Origin: a virus
DNA: 20,491 nucleotides
Strand: one strand, 5' to 3'
IMG/VR virus record: IMGVR_UViG_3300048113_000176
Span: 1-20,491 of that record
In this document: positions 19,723 through 20,491 of the stretch, piece by piece
Position numbering within the stretch: position 1 is the first letter of the stretch
How the letters are laid out: each line of letters begins with the position of its first letter
Notes under the pieces: model-generated
Told to the model about the DNA's origin: nothing
What the model saw: only the letters and a program-made list of their open reading frames with translations
Databases searched by the model: none
Program-made: the position numbers and the translations under genes

Positions 19723-19860
19723 TTAGTTATTAATATTCTTAAATAGTAGTTTTCTTCTTATCCAAGCCGACTTCGGCAGCCTTTCCTTTTTGCATTCACT
19801 TGCAATATAGTCAAAGTCCTCCTGTGTTACCCTAATAGTTATTATTTTATTCATAGTCAT
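19723..19860 (-). CDS. Ribbon-helix-helix-like small DNA-binding protein (45 aa)
   Basis: The frame from ATG at 19858-19860 reads MTMNKIITIRVTQEDFDYIA then SECKKERLPKSAWIRRKLLF. A short strand (KIITIRV), a helix (EDFDYIASECKKERL) and a second helix (SAWIRRKLLF) match the ribbon-helix-helix (Arc/CopG) pattern, a dimeric DNA-binding fold common in phage repressors. An ATG at 19852-19854 is a possible inner start. It overlaps the zinc-knuckle gene by 14 nt. It may regulate this operon. Target unknown. Confidence 0.65.
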   Translation of the reverse strand: MTMNKIITIRVTQEDFDYIASECKKERLPKSAWIRRKLLFKNINN

Positions 19861-19957
19861 TTTCTTCAAAGTTAATAAATTCTGCGTGTTCTAGGCAATC
19901 CGAACAAATGTCCGTATCATTCCAAGCGGCCGCGCCGCAACAATTTGATTCGCCCAT
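19847..19957 (-). CDS. Small zinc-knuckle protein (36 aa)
   Basis: The frame from ATG at 19955-19957 reads MGESNCCGAAAWNDTDICSD then CLEHAEFINFEENDYE. A CC pair and a CxxC pair (ICSDCLEH) fit a single zinc site. Short proteins of the 'CCGA...ICSDC.EH' type are common in Bacteroidota phages. It starts just after the recombination-type gene and overlaps the ribbon-helix-helix gene. Function unknown. Confidence 0.68.
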   Translation of the reverse strand: MGESNCCGAAAWNDTDICSDCLEHAEFINFEENDYE

Positions 19958-19959
19958 AA

Positions 19960-20355
19960 TTATTTCTTTTTAAAGTCGTCTGATTCGTCCTCTCCAAATA
20001 CGCCCAATTCATAGAATCCCGTCAGCTTTAATACTGCCCGGCTTAATGCACGCTTTTCTGCCATTTCAGCCACGTACCAACTATTACAGTTCCCGTCCTT
20101 GTAATTGGCCCCTTTTAACGCGCTTCCAAACGTTTCTAGTATTGTATTAGGCTTGCTTGAAATATAAGCTTTTGCCTTGAATACTGAAAAATTTGTTTCA
20201 CATTTTACCACCTCGTAGGTTATTGTAATATTTTCTTTGGCCTGTATTTTTTCAATTCCCTGCCTTGTAATAATAACGTAATGCTGATGCTTATAAACGT
20301 CCTCCTTTTGTAAATCGTACTTTTTGTAAAGCTCTAATAATTTCTCTCTATTCAT
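19960..20355 (-). CDS. Conserved phage recombination-type protein (131 aa)
   Basis: The C-terminal block WYVAEMAEKRALSRAVLKLT (93-112), then GFYELGVFGEDESDDF, resembles a conserved segment of phage proteins that sit beside SSB genes and are sometimes linked with single-strand annealing (ERF/Sak/Rad52-like) proteins. The N-terminus is helical (NREKLLELYKKYDLQKEDVY). At 131 residues it is shorter than a full annealing protein, so it could be a minimal or helper form. It starts with the CAGA leader. The function is inferred from memory of the block and from its SSB neighbour. Confidence 0.55.
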   Translation of the reverse strand: MNREKLLELYKKYDLQKEDVYKHQHYVIITRQGIEKIQAKENITITYEVVKCETNFSVFKAKAYISSKPNTILETFGSALKGANYKDGNCNSWYVAEMAEKRALSRAVLKLTGFYELGVFGEDESDDFKKK

Positions 20356-20368
20356 TTTATCTGTTTTT
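20353..20368 (-). promoter_or_regulatory. A-rich CAGA leader box (before the recombination-type gene)
   Basis: On the minus strand AAAAACAGATAAAATG, ending in the start codon. It also encodes the last codons and the stop (AAA AAC AGA TAA) of the gene cut by the right edge. Confidence 0.6.
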
Positions 20369-20491
20369 AAAAATTTGTTTTGATACTTCTAATTGTGCCT
20401 CTAAAAATTCTATTTTTTTTAGTAGTGCTCCCACTCTAAATTCATACTGCTCAATAACCGACCTAGCAGTTTCCTGCGAAAAATTTATCCC
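20357..20491 (-). CDS. C-terminal end of an unknown gene, cut by the right edge
   Basis: An open frame enters from the right edge and encodes 44 residues (GINFSQETARSVIEQYEFRV and so on, with LLKKIEFLEAQLEVSKQIFK near the end) before TAA. The residues form an amphipathic coiled-coil-like helix. The start is outside the window, so length and function cannot be judged. It overlaps the leader of the next gene, which suggests one operon. Confidence 0.6.
   Translation of the reverse strand, partial: GINFSQETARSVIEQYEFRVGALLKKIEFLEAQLEVSKQIFKNR

Noticed and set aside
1-20491. tRNA genes, CRISPR arrays, insertion sequences, integrase or attachment sites
   Set aside because: None was seen: no cloverleaf-like sequence, no spaced identical repeats other than those listed, and no transposase or integrase motifs. 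Whether the phage is temperate cannot be told from this window.

Overview
The window reads as part of the genome of a tailed (siphovirus-like) phage or prophage of a Bacteroidota host, probably a member of the Flavobacteriia. Every supported gene lies on the minus strand and is read from the right end to the left end. The case for the host group rests on low GC, weak or absent Shine-Dalgarno sites with A-rich leaders instead, two promoters that fit the Bacteroidota consensus (TTTG, 19 nt, TAnnTTTG), and many small proteins that resemble those of flavobacterial phages. Protein names come from recognising motifs by eye; no database search was run.

Right part, 20491 to 13208 (DNA metabolism and regulation): a cut gene end, a recombination-type protein, a zinc-knuckle peptide, a ribbon-helix-helix protein and an SSB, closed by a hairpin terminator (19356-19395). 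Next comes a tightly coupled operon: a RecA-like ATPase, a sigma-factor-like protein, a PD-(D/E)XK nuclease, two small proteins and a second PD-(D/E)XK nuclease. A promoter carrying an exact DnaA box (16746-16776) then opens a run of small unknown genes that leads to a FEN-type 5' exonuclease, a DUF3310 protein, a DnaA-domain-IV-like protein and two tiny genes.

Middle, 13176 to 9300: a block of overlapping genes made of ParB-like, ABC-type ATPase, GNAT acetyltransferase, formyltransferase-like, terminase small subunit and terminase large subunit. The first four form a candidate DNA-modification cassette joined directly to packaging. The ATPase and GNAT frames meet at a run of ten A residues, where a -1 slip would fuse them into one protein of about 385 residues.

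Just past the large terminase lies a second promoter with the same DnaA box (9252-9282), three tiny genes and a strong terminator (8812-8839). The tail operon follows: a tail assembly chaperone with a second ten-base homopolymer as its likely -1 slip site, a tail-terminator-like protein, an HK97 gp10-like protein, two large tail proteins, a tape measure protein, an XkdF-like prohead protease, and a gene cut by the left edge that carries 25-residue DUF285/BspA-type repeats. No portal or major capsid gene is in the window, so they probably lie further left. Two operon-leading genes (tail chaperone, protease) share the box CGTTATAATAGTATG at their start codons; the phage's own sigma-like protein is a candidate to read it.
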